This document shows, piece by piece, positions 1 through 12,299 of a stretch of 64,000 nucleotides of DNA; position 1 is the first letter of the stretch, and each line of letters begins with the position of its first letter. The DNA is from Kryptolebias marmoratus (lineage: Eukaryota; Chordata; Actinopteri; Cyprinodontiformes; Rivulidae): NCBI RefSeq assembly GCF_001649575.2, contig NC_051448.1:13186527-13250526 (forward strand), read 5' to 3'. The translations under genes and the position numbers were made by a program. A model generated the notes under the pieces. The model was not told the DNA's origin. It saw only the letters and a program-made list of their open reading frames with translations, and made no database searches.

Positions 1-784
1 TATAATAGCCAAAAAAAAAGAAAAAAAACAACAACATTATTTCTAGAGAGTAGGAAAAAAAAAAACGTTTAACTACGGTGAAAAGGGAGCGTGAGATTGG
101 CTAAAAAACCTCCCACTTCACAATGATTTTTGACAAACTAAATTTTATTTACAACCTTAGACATGTGTTACTTTTGAAATTAAGATTTGTACACAGCAGG
201 TGATTTGTCTCACTTTGAAAATACAACATGTCTGTTGTATTTCAGGCTTTCAGATTTATACAAAAAGCTGCTGGAGTTGTAAATCAGATGTCTATAACTC
301 ATCAACAGCTGCACCACATTTTGATTTTCCCTTTAAACTAAACATGCTGTTTCATGTTAAGAAATGTTTGAAGGTTCCAATATGTTTCGAAAAAACAAAT
401 ATTAGAGAAAAAAAAATCAATAACTACGAACAGATTTGTGCATGGGAAGTTTGATTCTTCTTCTCTCCCATTAATCATCTCACATCTTGCGCCTCATCAA
501 CTGTTCTAGCCAGTGCTTTCACTTTACTGCTATTGCCTACATACTTTTACTTAAGTGAGGTTTTCATGCAGAGAAACTTGTAACATACAGAACTGTTGGG
601 ACATGCTGCTTGTTCCTAATACATTCCTCTGAGTGTAATAGCATTTTATCAGTCTTCTTGCCCTTAAGGCCTAAATATGTTACTCGTGAACAACAATTTA
701 ATAGTCTGTTTGATACAGAAGGAGAGCTCCTGTATAATTAAAGACAAATCAGATCTTTTGAAGTGGGATTCTGTTGAAAGTCTG
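1..784. other. Non-coding flank, no gene recognised
   Basis: AT-rich single-copy-looking sequence with A-tracts at the left end. Short open frames show no family resemblance, and no RNA gene or transposon remnant was recognised. Confidence 0.5.
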
Positions 785-1640
785 TGAACAATTTTTATCT
801 CACCTGTTGCAGATAGCCAGTTTGTGCGATCAGGGCCTGGCACGCCCAGCGCCCCACCCTCGTCTGCAATCTGGCTTGCTTGACACCCAACCTTGATAAC
901 TCTCCCTGCAGATGCTAGGCCCACGGGGAGGTTGCTTCCTTACATTTTCTTGGGTTTGGCCCAGCCAAGCCCCAGTAGCCAAAACTTGACCAACAGGCAC
1001 TGTCCAGCAAGTTTCCCGCCCCATGCCCAACTCGAGAGGAGTGCCCCGGTTTTTCTCTACCTGAGAAAATATCCTGAACAATTAGATTTTTCTCCAACAA
1101 GGTCTTTGAACCGATTTTATTCTGACCCCTCTCCTGGGGCCCTACCAGGGATTAATTCCCATAACATAGTCCACCACGTTAAGGTGGGGATTCTCTGGGT
1201 TGGGGATGAGCCTTTGTCTCAAACAAATAGGATTTAGCATCTGGGTGTCCTGTTCACAAGTGCTGGTAGAGTTGGAGGTCGAGCGACAGATCAGGGCCTC
1301 ATGCACAGTAATGAGGCCATTGCTCTAGTTTGTCTTTTGGTGCAAAGAGCTGAATAGAAATCTTGATTTACTGGTTCATCTGTGTTCCAACCCTTACCTA
1401 TGATCATGAGATATGAATCATGACTGAAAGATTGAGATCCTGGATACAAGCAACTAAAATGAGCTGACCCTGGGGGCATCCGGGAGGCAACTCTGCTTCT
1501 CTGTGTTGAAAGGAGTCAGCTGAGGTGGTTGGGGCATTTGATTAGGATGCCTCCTGGGTGCTTCTCACTGTAGGTTTTCCAGACGCCCTATTGGGAAAAG
1601 ACCCCGGGAATTTCCACACATGAAGCTCATGTAGTTTTTC
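785..1640 (+). mobile_element. Decayed LINE (non-LTR retrotransposon) remnant
   Basis: The first part (about 785-1170) resembles the spacer segment of a common fish LINE, including the phrase 'ccaccacgttaaggtgg' near 1172. The second part (about 1195-1640) resembles the 3' end of the reverse-transcriptase ORF of the same kind of element. It contains recognisable phrases such as 'aaaggagtcagctgaggtgg' (1509) and 'aggatgcctcctgg' (1546). The reading frame is destroyed by indels, and the bulk of ORF2 between the two parts is missing. It is therefore an old, internally deleted copy in + orientation. Family assignment is from memory of fish LINE sequence, not from a search. The insertion at 45.0-45.6 kb looks like the upstream part of the same ORF2 type. 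Confidence 0.75.
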
Positions 1641-4600
1641 TACAAGGAAACTGGACTCCTTAACTCAAAGTAACATTACAGGCTGTTTGCACTCTGTCTA
1701 ACATGAGCCATCCAGCTGGGCTTTGTAAGGTTTATGAAAAGTTTGTAATGAAAGACAAGCACTTAGGAAATCCAGTATGGTTGTGAGTTATTGACCACAC
1801 AGCCGTTGTAACTACTGTGCTACTTTAGCCACTAAAGACGAAACCAAATGTTTACATATTTCTGCCAGAATATCAATATAAGGTAAAAACTGATCGCATT
1901 AAACTCTTTTAAAAAATAGCGTTTGCATTAACTGGTATGAAATTTTATATTGGAGCTGTTTTGAGACAGAAGGCATTCACTTTGATCTTTGCCCTGCTTG
2001 AACTAATCATTAGCTCGTCAGAATTAAACTTGATTTCTGAAAACTGATGTCGTTCAAAGAGCCAACTACAACAGAGAAGATATTAATTACCCATAACGTT
2101 TCCAAAGAACCCCAATTCAGAAGATCTGAACCATTTCCTTTCTAATGTAAGGCTTGCACTTAAGTGAAGAACAAAGGTATTTCTAAATCTGCCTATTCTT
2201 CTTGAAATGTATTTCAAAATTACTTTCAAATAAGTACTTTAAAATGACTTGGACAAAAACATTTGGTTTCAAAAAGTGATATTTAATACTAATAAATTGT
2301 GATGAATATGTATTTTGGTCTTTATTCTTCAACCTTGTGCTTTTACCTGTCATAACCAGGAATAAATGTAAACTTTAGATCCCACAAAAAGGAAATAAAT
2401 ACGAAAAAAGAACAAAAAAACATTTACAGAGTCACAAAGTACGGTCACATTTATTTATTATGGCTAAATGTTAGTTGATGCAGTCAATCTGTAGTTGGAT
2501 ATCTGATATAACTGAGACTCAATGACTCCTCTTTATGTCTGTCTTTGTTACGTTACACTTTAGCACCAAACTGATAAATTTGTTGGGCTTTATCACAAGA
2601 CAAGAAGTAATACACAACAGGCCCCACGGGCGATCTTTATCATCCTGTTCCATCAGAGAGACTGTCAGCTTGTGTTACCAGGGACCAAATAATCACACAA
2701 AGACTCCAGTTTTATCATTTTTCAAGGGAATTATCACATGTCCAAAAGACAGAGTGTGAAATGCCTAATAAAAAAGTCAATGTGTAAATCGCAGTGGGAT
2801 CTCAAATGGTTCAGTAACCTCACTTTGTGATGATGTCTTGACTCTAGCTGGGTTTTATAGCCCTGCCTGGAAACAAGGGTCAGTCAGTGCTGCAGGTAAT
2901 TTGATTAAATATAAGAACGTGGTGAAAACTAAGCCATAACACCTGCTATGGTACATTAACACTGATGTAAAAATATACAAAGCCTACTTTTAAAAAATGT
3001 GATTATTTAATGTAAGCGGAAAGAATTAAACACACGAGTGTGCCTCCACTTGATCACAAAGCAGCACTTGGGAAAAACAGCCCTTCCTCCCTGACTGCTC
3101 TCGGTCTTCTGTTTGCCGGCGCTGGAATTTTACTCGAGAGAGTTTGTCTTGTGTTTGACTGCCCAGTACTTATACATGCGAGTGAATGGGAGGTGGAAGG
3201 ACTTCAAAATTTGCCCCTTTTTTTTCAGTGTCCACTCTTTTGTTGCATCATGTCACTTTGTCTGACTGAATGTCTCCTCATTAAGCCTGACGCATAAAGA
3301 CTGGAGAAACTCTTGACCAATTGCGATTCACTGTATGACTTCTCACCAGGGCAAGGCACACACACAAGCTTGTATTTCTATCCTTATTAGGACATTGTGT
3401 TGACTTCCATTCATTTCTGTAGCCTGACCTTAACCCTTACTAATCCTATCCTCACATGCACTCACCTGGTTGTTGTACCACTACCAGACACAGTACATAT
3501 CAGAGACAATCAGGGTGTCCGGACTAACCCATGCACCATATACAACATACAGTAGGAACCAAGTACTCAAGATGCAACCTGATCTTGAGTTGAGCTTGCC
3601 TTCAGTTGATCTCCATACCAAACTATGAGCCTCCATTGAGCGTGAGGGGGAGATCATCAAGATAAAACCTTAAATAAACCAAACCAGAATGATATTCACA
3701 CTTTAAATCTAACCACTAACCCTCAAAAGGCCATTTCCCCAGATTATGAATGGGATTTGGTCCCCAGAAAAACTACTGGTCCTGACATAGTAGGTGATTA
3801 TACTGGAAAAGGCCCAGAAAGGTAACAAAAACCAAGCACACACAAACACACAAGTGAGGGGGTTTTACATTTAGTGGATAAGATGGATTGGACATGGTGT
3901 TAAAGATACAACAAAAAAATCAATGGAAAGAAAAAAGTCAGTCTCAAGTTGTTTTAATGAATGACCCCCAACTGGGACAAATGGAGAGGAAGGGACTGAG
4001 GTTGTGTTCCCCATCAGGGAACCCACATAACATGTCTCAAAGGTATAAAATAAAGCCTCTTGGGACCTTAGGAAAAACCATTAAGTGTCTCATTTATAAC
4101 AGTTAATATTCTCTCATCTCACTTACACTTGTTCTTCAGCTGCAGGAGGTGTTTTAATAATGAAGCCAACCAGGCCTTTAGGTTGTGAAAAAAAAGAAAA
4201 AGTGTTCATGCCCCCAAGATAAGAGCAACTGTTTTATTATTTTATCTTCAAGGTCTCAGTGATTGGCTGGTAGCTGGAGGGCAGCAAAGGGAAGGGGGGC
4301 TCCAGACAACCATTGTCAGCAGAATTAGCTTTCACCTGATGATCACCAGTGCCCCCTACTGGGCTCCACCTGCCTGCAGTCCACCCTGTTTTATATGTGC
4401 TCACTCAGAGGAAAAAGAGACAGACTAATGAGGGTGAAGAAAAGGGTGCAGTGACCCGAAGTCACAGAGAGTTCACATAAAAAAAGGGTGTCGGGGTTTG
4501 ACTTGTTTCATTGGGGTCTGATGTTCCGGTTGTGTGATGCAGGTATGTTTGCTGACATTACATTAAACTGTCTGGTTTCACAATGGAGTTTGACCTGGAT

Positions 4601-4949
4601 TTCTCACCCGTGCAAAGAATGAAAGATTGGCACACGTTGACCATGCAGAGATAAGAAAGAGTGTGATGAAATGCACGGTGGTGAAATAAGGAGGAAACAT
4701 TGCAGACCAGAAATTGCGGCGCTGTGTTCTGCAAAGTCTGACAAGGAACTGTCAACAACTCACGTGTGTAGATTGGCTGACTGGTCAGACAGGGTCAAAG
4801 TTAAATGAGAAGCTCAGAGGTTTGTTAAACGACAGCAAACTCAAAGGCACCGTGTAAACATTGAAAAGAATAAGTTAGGGCTGTCTAAACTATTAGAGAT
4901 TTACATAACCGAGTTTACAGTTCACTGACATTCTGGAGAATTTTATGCA

Positions 4950-4951
<2 letters not shown>
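1641..4951. other. Intergenic, no gene recognised
   Basis: Both strands were read for protein blocks and none belongs to a known family. The short ORFs (for example 3040-3297) start and end arbitrarily and show no splice context. The sequence is AT-rich with no long repeat recognised. Confidence 0.5.

Positions 4952-5038
<87 letters not shown>
4952..5038. repeat. (CT)n-(AT)n compound microsatellite
   Basis: About 24 CT units run directly into about 19 AT units. Such tracts are length-polymorphic and often misassembled. Confidence 0.95.
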
Positions 5039-5043
<5 letters not shown>

Positions 5044-5136
5044 CAAAACCATAGTGTTCAATCTGCATGAGATGCTAAAGTGAGACTATTTTCTATATAA
5101 ACCACTCAAAAACCAAGAGCAAAGAGGGCCAGGGTA

Positions 5137-6431
5137 GTGATGCAGATTAAGTCAATATCCCATGAGAATCTTTCACTTGGTGATACAAGCACCAAACTTG
5201 GTACACAGGTGCTTCAGAACCTACTCTTTCAGAAAACTATGCTATCCAGGTTGAAAAACAAGCTGGCTGCCATTTTTCAAGACAGCCACCTTTTTAAATG
5301 TGAAAACAGCTGTTTTCATCACAGCATGTCAAATAATCAATATATGTGAGTGATGCAAATATAAAATGTATATATTCTTACCAAGAGAACTAAGTAGTAT
5401 TAACCTCATTACAAACTGCCCATCAGTTTTCAAGATGGCAGCTATTATATGTCTGAAAATGTGTGTTTTTAATTCCCTCCAACCTTGCTATTATTGTTGG
5501 AATACAGTGACAAGCTGGTTTGGTTTTCATTGTTCTATATTAGAGTGATGTCAAAGCACAACCAGGGCACACTGGTGACATGGGGTTCAGTGTCGGCTTG
5601 TATACCCAGCCAGCAGTCGTAGAAGATGTAGAAGATGATTTGTCATCAATATGTATGACAAGAACAGGACTGCACTCAAGGTTGACGAGGCAAGACTGGA
5701 CATGTTTGCTCAGAAACAAAGATCATATGATACCATTCCACCGACAAGTGCATCTCTCTTTCAGCATGTAAAACGGTCTGTCTTTCAAGCTGCCTGCATA
5801 TGTGACCAGGCTACTGTGTGCAAAATGCAAATTGAAAGCCGATGGAGGGGTCTGGCAAGTTGTCTCGTCAAAGCTTCCTGCAATTGCTGAAAGTTGCCAG
5901 CAATTGACAAAATGTGGATGCAAGACTGACTGCCGAGGCAGATGCAAATGCTATCGCTTCTGTCTCAAGTGTACACAGTTGTGTTCCTGCAAACGTGAGG
6001 ACTAAAAGAACTTATCCAGCCTGTGTATCAAAACAGAGTTTGTTTCCTAGCCAAACAACAAATCATGATCATTAAGGTTTATTTTGTAAAACTTTGAAGA
6101 TTAGAAACATATATGAAGAGATTCTACATCTAATTCCCATTAATTCATCACAATTTTCCATATTTTTGGTTCCTTAAATGCGGGATTGGATTTCTCATAC
6201 TCCAAATGATATTTCAATGTATAGACCTTCAAAATAGGATTATTACATGAAATTCTAGTCAAAACAAGCTTTAAAACCAGTTCAATTGGCAGCCATCTTG
6301 AAAAACATCTGCCATTTTGTTTTCATGCCTGGATAGCGTACTTTCTTCAGAGAGTAGGTCCTGAAGCACCTCTGTACCAAATTTGGTGCTTGCATCACCA
6401 AGTGAAAGATTGTTTCAGGTATCTGTTGGAC
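5137..6431. mobile_element. Fold-back element with long imperfect inverted arms
   Basis: The stretch at about 5165-5296 ('ctttcacttggtgat', then 'caagcaccaaa', then 'gctatccagg') recurs in reverse complement at about 6283-6412, roughly 80 percent alike by eye. The arms flank about 1 kb that includes a broken Cys-rich coding remnant at 5651-6005. Long inverted arms around a coding core suggest a degenerate DNA transposon or fold-back element. The outer limits are uncertain and no target-site duplication was identified. The dinucleotide microsatellite at 4952-5038 lies just outside the left arm. Confidence 0.6.
5651..6005 (+). pseudogene. Broken ORF with CXC-like (tesmin/TSO1-type) cysteine motif
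   Basis: Two overlapping frames carry the coding remnant. The upstream frame (from 5651) includes 'YDTIPPTSASLFQHVKRS'. The downstream frame (to the stop ending at 6005) ends in a Cys-rich block, 'CGCKTDCRGRCKC', then 'CLKCTQLCSC'. The spacing CxCxxxCxxxCxC...CxxCxxLCxC resembles CXC-type zinc-binding repeats seen at the C-terminus of some transposon-encoded and invertebrate proteins. A frameshift near 5800-5860 separates the two parts, and no full-length N-terminus or start context is visible. It is probably the decayed internal gene of the surrounding inverted-repeat element. It could instead be a retrocopy of a host CXC protein. Function today is unlikely. Confidence 0.5.
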
Positions 6432-7639
6432 TGGGGACGGCAAAAGTGATGCAGTTGTCACTCTTATAATCTCCCAAAAAGCACAAGCACAATTTTTACA
6501 TATACTGGAAATGGGCTCCAAAAGGATTTAGCTAGCATTAAAAAAACCAAAAAACTTTTTTTGTTTTTTTTTTAGCTAAAAACCAGAGGTGAAGTCTTGA
6601 GTTTGAGATTTTTGCTGATGGAGGCAGAGCTGAATATGGATCTGACAGCCATCCCAGGGATGTTGTGTACATAGCCTTAATTCGATTTAAAGAGAAGTTT
6701 TCATAAATGAGGAAATCAGATACGAGAAGGCAAACTGAAGTTCTGCAGTTTTTGGCACTTAGAATGTCTCTCTTCTTCTTCTTTTTTTTTTCTAAAATCT
6801 TGCTGTCTGTTCAAAATACACTCTTTCACAATATTAATTTCTGCACATTGAAAAATGATCCTGAAGGATACCCAGTGTGTCAAAATCTCACACAGAGGAG
6901 GCCTGAAGCAACGCCACATGTTACGCTTGGCGTGAAACCAAGCTCACAAGTTTATACAGAAAACACAAAACATACCCTAACAAATCGGGCATTCTGCTGA
7001 GATTAAATATAGCGTAAAAGAGAGAGGTTGATGTTTTTCAGGTGGATACAGTCACCTGATTGTGAATCTTACCTCATGTTAGTTTGACATATGCTGTCGA
7101 TGTATAGATATATAAGTATAAGTTGCTAATTAATTTTTCAGCCCATATAGACTTTCTGACGTTAGGTACACTTCCCCTGTCAAAATGATCCAATGCAAGC
7201 CTAAACGGAACAGATGAAAAGTAAATTCATACATGTCTGAAGTCCCCGTGTGAGTGCTGGAAATACAAACATTACATCAAACACGTAAAGGTGTAAAGTG
7301 TTTAATTCCAGCAAAACTCTGAAAAAGTAGCAGCTCCTGTAATAGCAGCAGTCCTGTCATAAATCAAATGACCACCTGTAGTCAGCTTTTTTTTTACATA
7401 TAAAAACAACTGCAGATGACTGGAAACCATCTGGTCTGTGTCAGAATGCTGCTGCAGGTGTCATGGCAACATGCAGCGGTAGGAAGGGAAGAGCCACTGT
7501 GGGAAACTGATCTGGGCACCACAGCACTAATCAGCACAGCATGAAACAACTCCATACACCGTTAAAAATCCTTCAGCTCCTCTATGAATCACCAGTTTAC
7601 GTTGCGTGCCTGATAGTTCTCACTGATATAATAGGGCTT
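6432..7639. other. Intergenic, no gene recognised
   Basis: T-rich and A-rich runs near 6540-6570 and 6785. ORFs here have no family features. Confidence 0.45.
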
Positions 7640-8100
7640 TTTCATTTTAAATTAAAGGACTGGTATTCCTTGAAGGAATGCAATCCAAACATTAATCAGT
7701 TACGGATGTATATCCAATGATTACTTTCTAAAAGAATCATTTAAATTTGTCCAGTGGTTCATAAGATAGTTTGCTAACAGACAGACAGGGTTGACACCAA
7801 CAATTAATGCCAAAGTTTTAAATCCTTTGCTATGCATAGCACTCAGAGTATGTGCTCTGAATGACTCTTAGCTACTAATACAACAAATTTTTGCGCAATC
7901 TCTGCAAAACTGATTGAGTTACAGCCATTATTTTGTTTGCTATGGTTGATTAGCTGTGGTGGCCATCTTCAGTCAGGTTCACTTAAAGGGTCAATCAGTT
8001 GTATATGTACGCCCAATGATTACTCTTTGAGAGTTTTAATAAAATTTGCTTAATGTTTCATGAGATATTTTGCTAATTCAACAGACAATTGAACACACAC
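7640..8100 (-). repeat. Dispersed repeat family R1, two adjacent partial copies
   Basis: Contains the family phrases 'ccaatgattact', 'ttcataagatagtttgctaac', 'ctgattgagttacagcc' and 'ttagctgtggtggccatctt'. The same block recurs at about 21.4, 23.5, 24.9, 31.4, 38.7 and 42.6 kb. Here it is antisense to the 31.4 kb copy, and a second left-hand segment follows at about 8000-8090. No coding capacity is seen, so it is probably a non-autonomous element. Confidence 0.65.
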
Positions 8101-8203
8101 AAAGACTCAGGCGAAAACATAATCCCCCACTCTTTGCCTTTAAGCAAACACAAAAATAAAGATTCACTGTCAGAGTTAGTCTTGTTCTCTACACTGGATT
8201 GTA

Positions 8204-8239
8204 ATTATGATGGCAATCCAGTCAGATTGCCATCATAAT
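8204..8239. repeat. Perfect 15-bp inverted repeat, 6-nt loop
   Basis: The arms 'attatgatggcaatc' (8204-8218) and 'gattgccatcataat' (8225-8239) are exact reverse complements around the loop cagtca. The sequence can form a cruciform or hairpin. The AT-rich arms lack a following U-tract or other sign of a defined RNA. Confidence 0.9.
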
Positions 8240-8259
8240 GGTGCATTAGCCAGCCTTCA

Positions 8260-9589
8260 TTTGAGGTGACCCATTCAAATTCAAGGCTGAACACAACTCA
8301 CCCAGTGGGGATGAAGAGGAGCAGCACCAGTTACAAACTTGGAAAAAAAAAGTGAGACAGGAAATGCATTCAAACATCTGAAACACAGCAGCCAATTAGC
8401 TGCTTTAATGCAATCTGCATTATAACTGAAACAACTGTACAAATAGGCTGAAAACATTTTAGAAAGACAGCTTGCAGGAAAGCATGTGATTACCCGTGTG
8501 TGTGTGTGTAGTTTGTTGTGCAGGCTTAGTATGTGTGGGAGAGAAAGCGGACAGAAGCCAGCATTCTCAGCGAGCCAAGAGGAGCAAAACAGGGATAAGA
8601 GTCTCTTCAAAGAGTAATGAGTGTGTTGAAGAACCCAGTGCTGTTTAGCACGTACGCCCAAATAGGTAGGAGGAAGGTTGTGTGTGAGAAGGCTGAGAAA
8701 CAGGGGGGTATCGGGGAATCGTGTTGACACTTGGATGGATAAAGATTCCTGTCACTTGCATGAAAGCTTTACCTAACATTAGAGAGGAGAGTCCATCCGG
8801 ACCTTGATCCCCACTCTACGGTTGCTGGATTCCTGTTTCCACTTGTCTGCTTTGACAAGTTTTCTTTTTTTTCCTCCTTTTTCTGTCTCATTTTACAGCA
8901 ACTGAGGCCTTTAACCAAACTCATTCCTCCCTGAAATAGGCTAATTGTGTTCAGTTGACTTCCCTGGATGCAACAAGCCTTACAAGTTAATCAGCCAGGA
9001 AAGCCTCTTAGTGACAGCTATGCCTTAATTGCATACCAGACCGGGCCCATCAGTTTGGATGCAGCAAATCCAGATTCCATCAGCATGGGAATGAAGTTCT
9101 CTGCTAAAAGGCAATGGAAACAGAAAACCATATCACACGAGTCACATTTTGTAATTCAGGAACTTTGACTAAATTTCTTTGATTCAGATCCCACGGTATC
9201 GCTGCTCGTACCCTCTTTGTTTAGGCTCTTCGGCAGAAGCTTTCCGCAGGGGCCCGTCTTCGCTCACCAAAACATTACAAGCCAAACAAACGAACCAGTG
9301 TGACAATAAAAGGGCGAATGCTGGAGGGTGGGTTGTTTTTTGTGTGTGATGTGGCCATGCCCCACTCATCTTCGCTCCGCTCTCATCTCATCTCCTCGTT
9401 CCATGCTGCGCTGGAGCAGTTTGTCCAGGAGAAAAAAAAAAAAAAACGCTAACCTTTTCCACACGGCAGTAACTTCCCACCATGACATCGAAGCAACATT
9501 GCTTCAGGGTCCCTCACTGCTTGCTGTGAAAGTGTCAGACATGCTCTTTTCATCTAAGGGAAATCCTATCTGATTTACTCTACCCCCTC
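8260..9589. other. Intergenic, no gene recognised
   Basis: Somewhat more GC-balanced than its surroundings. The 149-codon open frame on the minus strand (8281-8730) has no domain, no plausible start context and low-complexity stretches, so it was not accepted as a gene. Confidence 0.4.
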
Positions 9590-9900
9590 TTCCTCAGCTG
9601 AGGCGCCTGTTTGCACAGGGCCATGTTTCATTTGAATATCAAAGCCTGTGAGGAGGTGGCCAGACGCTTTAAATGACATTTTTGGGGGCTTCTCTCAAGG
9701 AATGTGACTGCCTAAGTGTCCTAGACGAAGGGACCTTATCAGTGCTACAAAGCAGCCTTTGTGGTGTCAGGGTGACCGAAATCTCTCTGCTTCATAGATG
9801 AAATGAACACAGATGTCTATTTGCATCCCAGGGTGAGGTTTTCTGGGCTACACCGCTTCGACAGCACTTGAGAAATTGCACACATTGTTGCCCGTGAAAC
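9590..9900. promoter_or_regulatory. Candidate conserved non-coding element
   Basis: A high-complexity, GC-balanced block in an AT-rich gene-free stretch. Visible motifs include an octamer-like 'atttgcat' (about 9820) and 'ggaatg' (TEAD-like). In mammals the MRPS18A-VEGFA interval is a long gene-free region, and this side of mrps18a corresponds to it. The call is inference from composition and position only; conservation was not measured. Confidence 0.25.
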
Positions 9901-10480
9901 CAGGGAACTGTGATAAAGAACACATTTCTGGCCTACATCTTCTTAAACCATGCAGCGTGTAAAGACAAATATGTCAAATGTATATAAATCTGTTCAAAGA
10001 AGCACGCAAGACATTCCATGAATGATCTGACTTTTAAGTTGCTCTGTGCAGGGTTTTTTTTTTTCTCTGTTTATTTTGGCGTTATCTGTATGCAACATGG
10101 TTTTCCACTAAATACATTTGGTTCATCATAAGGTTTTTTTTATGTTTTGCTGGCATACGACTGCATTACTTGGCAGCTCTGTATAGCTGCACCTGCAAGC
10201 AATGCGCAAAAGGAAAAGGAAACAATTTAAAAAAACCTATTAACCTCCTGATATTTATTGGTCCAAATGAACTTAACTCAGATACAGGCCAAGGGAAAAT
10301 TCTGCCTCTGTTTTGACAGAACAAAGTCTCACAATTAAAATATCAGGAAACATTTAAAACTAAAAACACAACTGCAACAACAGTAGAAGCACCAAACTCA
10401 ATTAAATTGAATGCATACTCTGGAAAACTGTAGTTTCTTTGGAGTTACATACAGTATTTGTACAATCTTAGCAATCTTAT

Positions 10481-10486
<6 letters not shown>

Positions 10487-10539
<53 letters not shown>

Positions 10540-10589
10540 AAAGTCAATGCATATATGGAGACATTTTCTAAATATATATATATATATAT
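10487..10589. repeat. (AT)n microsatellites
   Basis: A main AT tract at about 10487-10535 and a shorter one at about 10573-10589, separated by 37 bases. An apparent 161-codon ORF across this tract (poly Tyr-Ile) is an artefact of the repeat. Confidence 0.9.
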
Positions 10590-10599
10590 CACAGCTATT

Positions 10600-12140
10600 A
10601 TTTTTTTCACTTCCTTGTCTTTACATAATACAAGGGCAAAATATGGCCCCTGGGCCAGAAGTAGCCCCAGACCAGGTAAATATGTTCCTTTATGTCATCA
10701 ATTAAAGCAAGAATCAACAACAACAAAAAGAAAAAGAGGATTTTACCAAAAATCAAAACTAGAAACTAGAAAAACAGAAAGCACTGTTTGTTTTGAACAA
10801 CAATTAACTGTTGTACAAATCAAAGTTTCCATTGACAGAGACAGACAAGAAATGAAGGCTTCAAAAAAAAAAGACTCTAGATGTTGTTTTTCTTGAGTTG
10901 ATGATTAAATTAGCTGTAACTTCACAGGAAGTCTGTTTAATATGTTAAAGGATTGTCGTATTTTGGCCAAGCATACCACCTATGCTGCAAACTTGTCCCT
11001 ATTGGGAAAAAAATGTTGTTGTCAGGCATAACTACCTGAACTAATTCTTTACAAAGCAATCCACAATGAACAAAGATGCAACAGGTACTACTTGTATGTT
11101 GTCACACAAGTGAAGCAGAACAAACCCATTTGCCTTGTATGTTTACTGGTGATGTGATGCTTTACATGATAGATGCCGGTGACACGCTGGGTCCATCAGT
11201 TTATTGTGTGGCCCTTCGATACGCAGAGTCAAAGTAGCCTGCTTTAAATGCAGCTCTGAAAGAATGAATCTGTTTGTAGGCTGCTGAAAAAGAAAAGGGT
11301 TGACTTTCTGCAAAAGGTTAGAGACAATAGTCACAGGTTTTCTTTAGTTGACAACACCGTGTCTTTAAAAAAGGCTCTTAAACACATGTGCTCATCCTCT
11401 GAAAGTCAACGTTAGATCGGATAATTACCCGTGACTACAGAAAAGTCATTTGACCTGCATGAATTCTGACTGAACCCTTTCCCACTGAAGACAAAAGCCA
11501 GACTTTTGTGGGTGTTGGCGGTTTGTGTGTTCACTGTGAAAGGGGCTTAAATGAACAAAATGCCTCCAAGCTTTTAGTTGTTTTGGTGAGAAGATGTGAG
11601 TTATTATGTATCTTTAAGATAAGATAAAAAAAATGTGCAAAATCTTAAAATAAAACCTAAATTATGTGGAGTCACACACCAACTCTTTAAAAAAATAAAC
11701 AAATAAGAGGTACTGATGCTCTTGCCAAGTCCTCGGTTTGGTTTTCTCCAATAATAGTTTGAAAAACTATCTCATGGAAAATAGTGCCTGCAGAGGTGTT
11801 TGTTAGAGATAATTTACAGCCCTCCAAAACTGGCTTTATAAAGGAACAATTCAGTTTAACCACAGTAACTCTATTTCTATCCTGTTATTGCCATTAAAAC
11901 TAATCTAATTAGTTCTTCACAAATGTAGCCCACTGCTTTTTCATGTCATTGTTCCTAGAAAATTCTAAACAGAAATTGAGCTGATGGAACATTTATTTTC
12001 AGCTCAAGATCACATGTTCTCAAGCTCACAAACACGAAGTCTGTTATAATTTCAGTGTGTTAACATTTTCAGTTCAGCTTTTCAGAAAGTGAGAATCCAT
12101 CGCTTGGAAATTTTATATGGAGCCCAGGAAGATTTATTGC
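10600..12140. other. Intergenic, no gene recognised
   Basis: No protein family, RNA gene or transposon remnant recognised. Confidence 0.45.
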
Positions 12141-12299
12141 ATCCATCCATCCATCCATCCATCCATCCATCCATTCATCCATCCATCCATCCATCCATCC
12201 ATCCATCCATCCATCCATCCATCCATCCATCCATCCATCCATCCATCCATCCATCCATCCATCCATCCATCCATCCATCCATCCATCCATCCATCCATT
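12141..12299. repeat. (ATCC)n tetranucleotide array
   Basis: About 40 tandem ATCC units with one early interruption (attc near 12175). Both strands stay open through the array and produce artefactual repetitive ORFs. Fish LINEs of the type seen at 0.8 and 45 kb often end in a GGAT/GATG simple repeat, so this may be a LINE tail in minus orientation. No LINE body is recognisable on its right side. Confidence 0.95.

Noticed and set aside
8281..8730. 149-codon ORF on the minus strand
   Set aside because: No recognisable domain, no homologous block, ends arbitrarily and has no splice or promoter context. Chance ORF.
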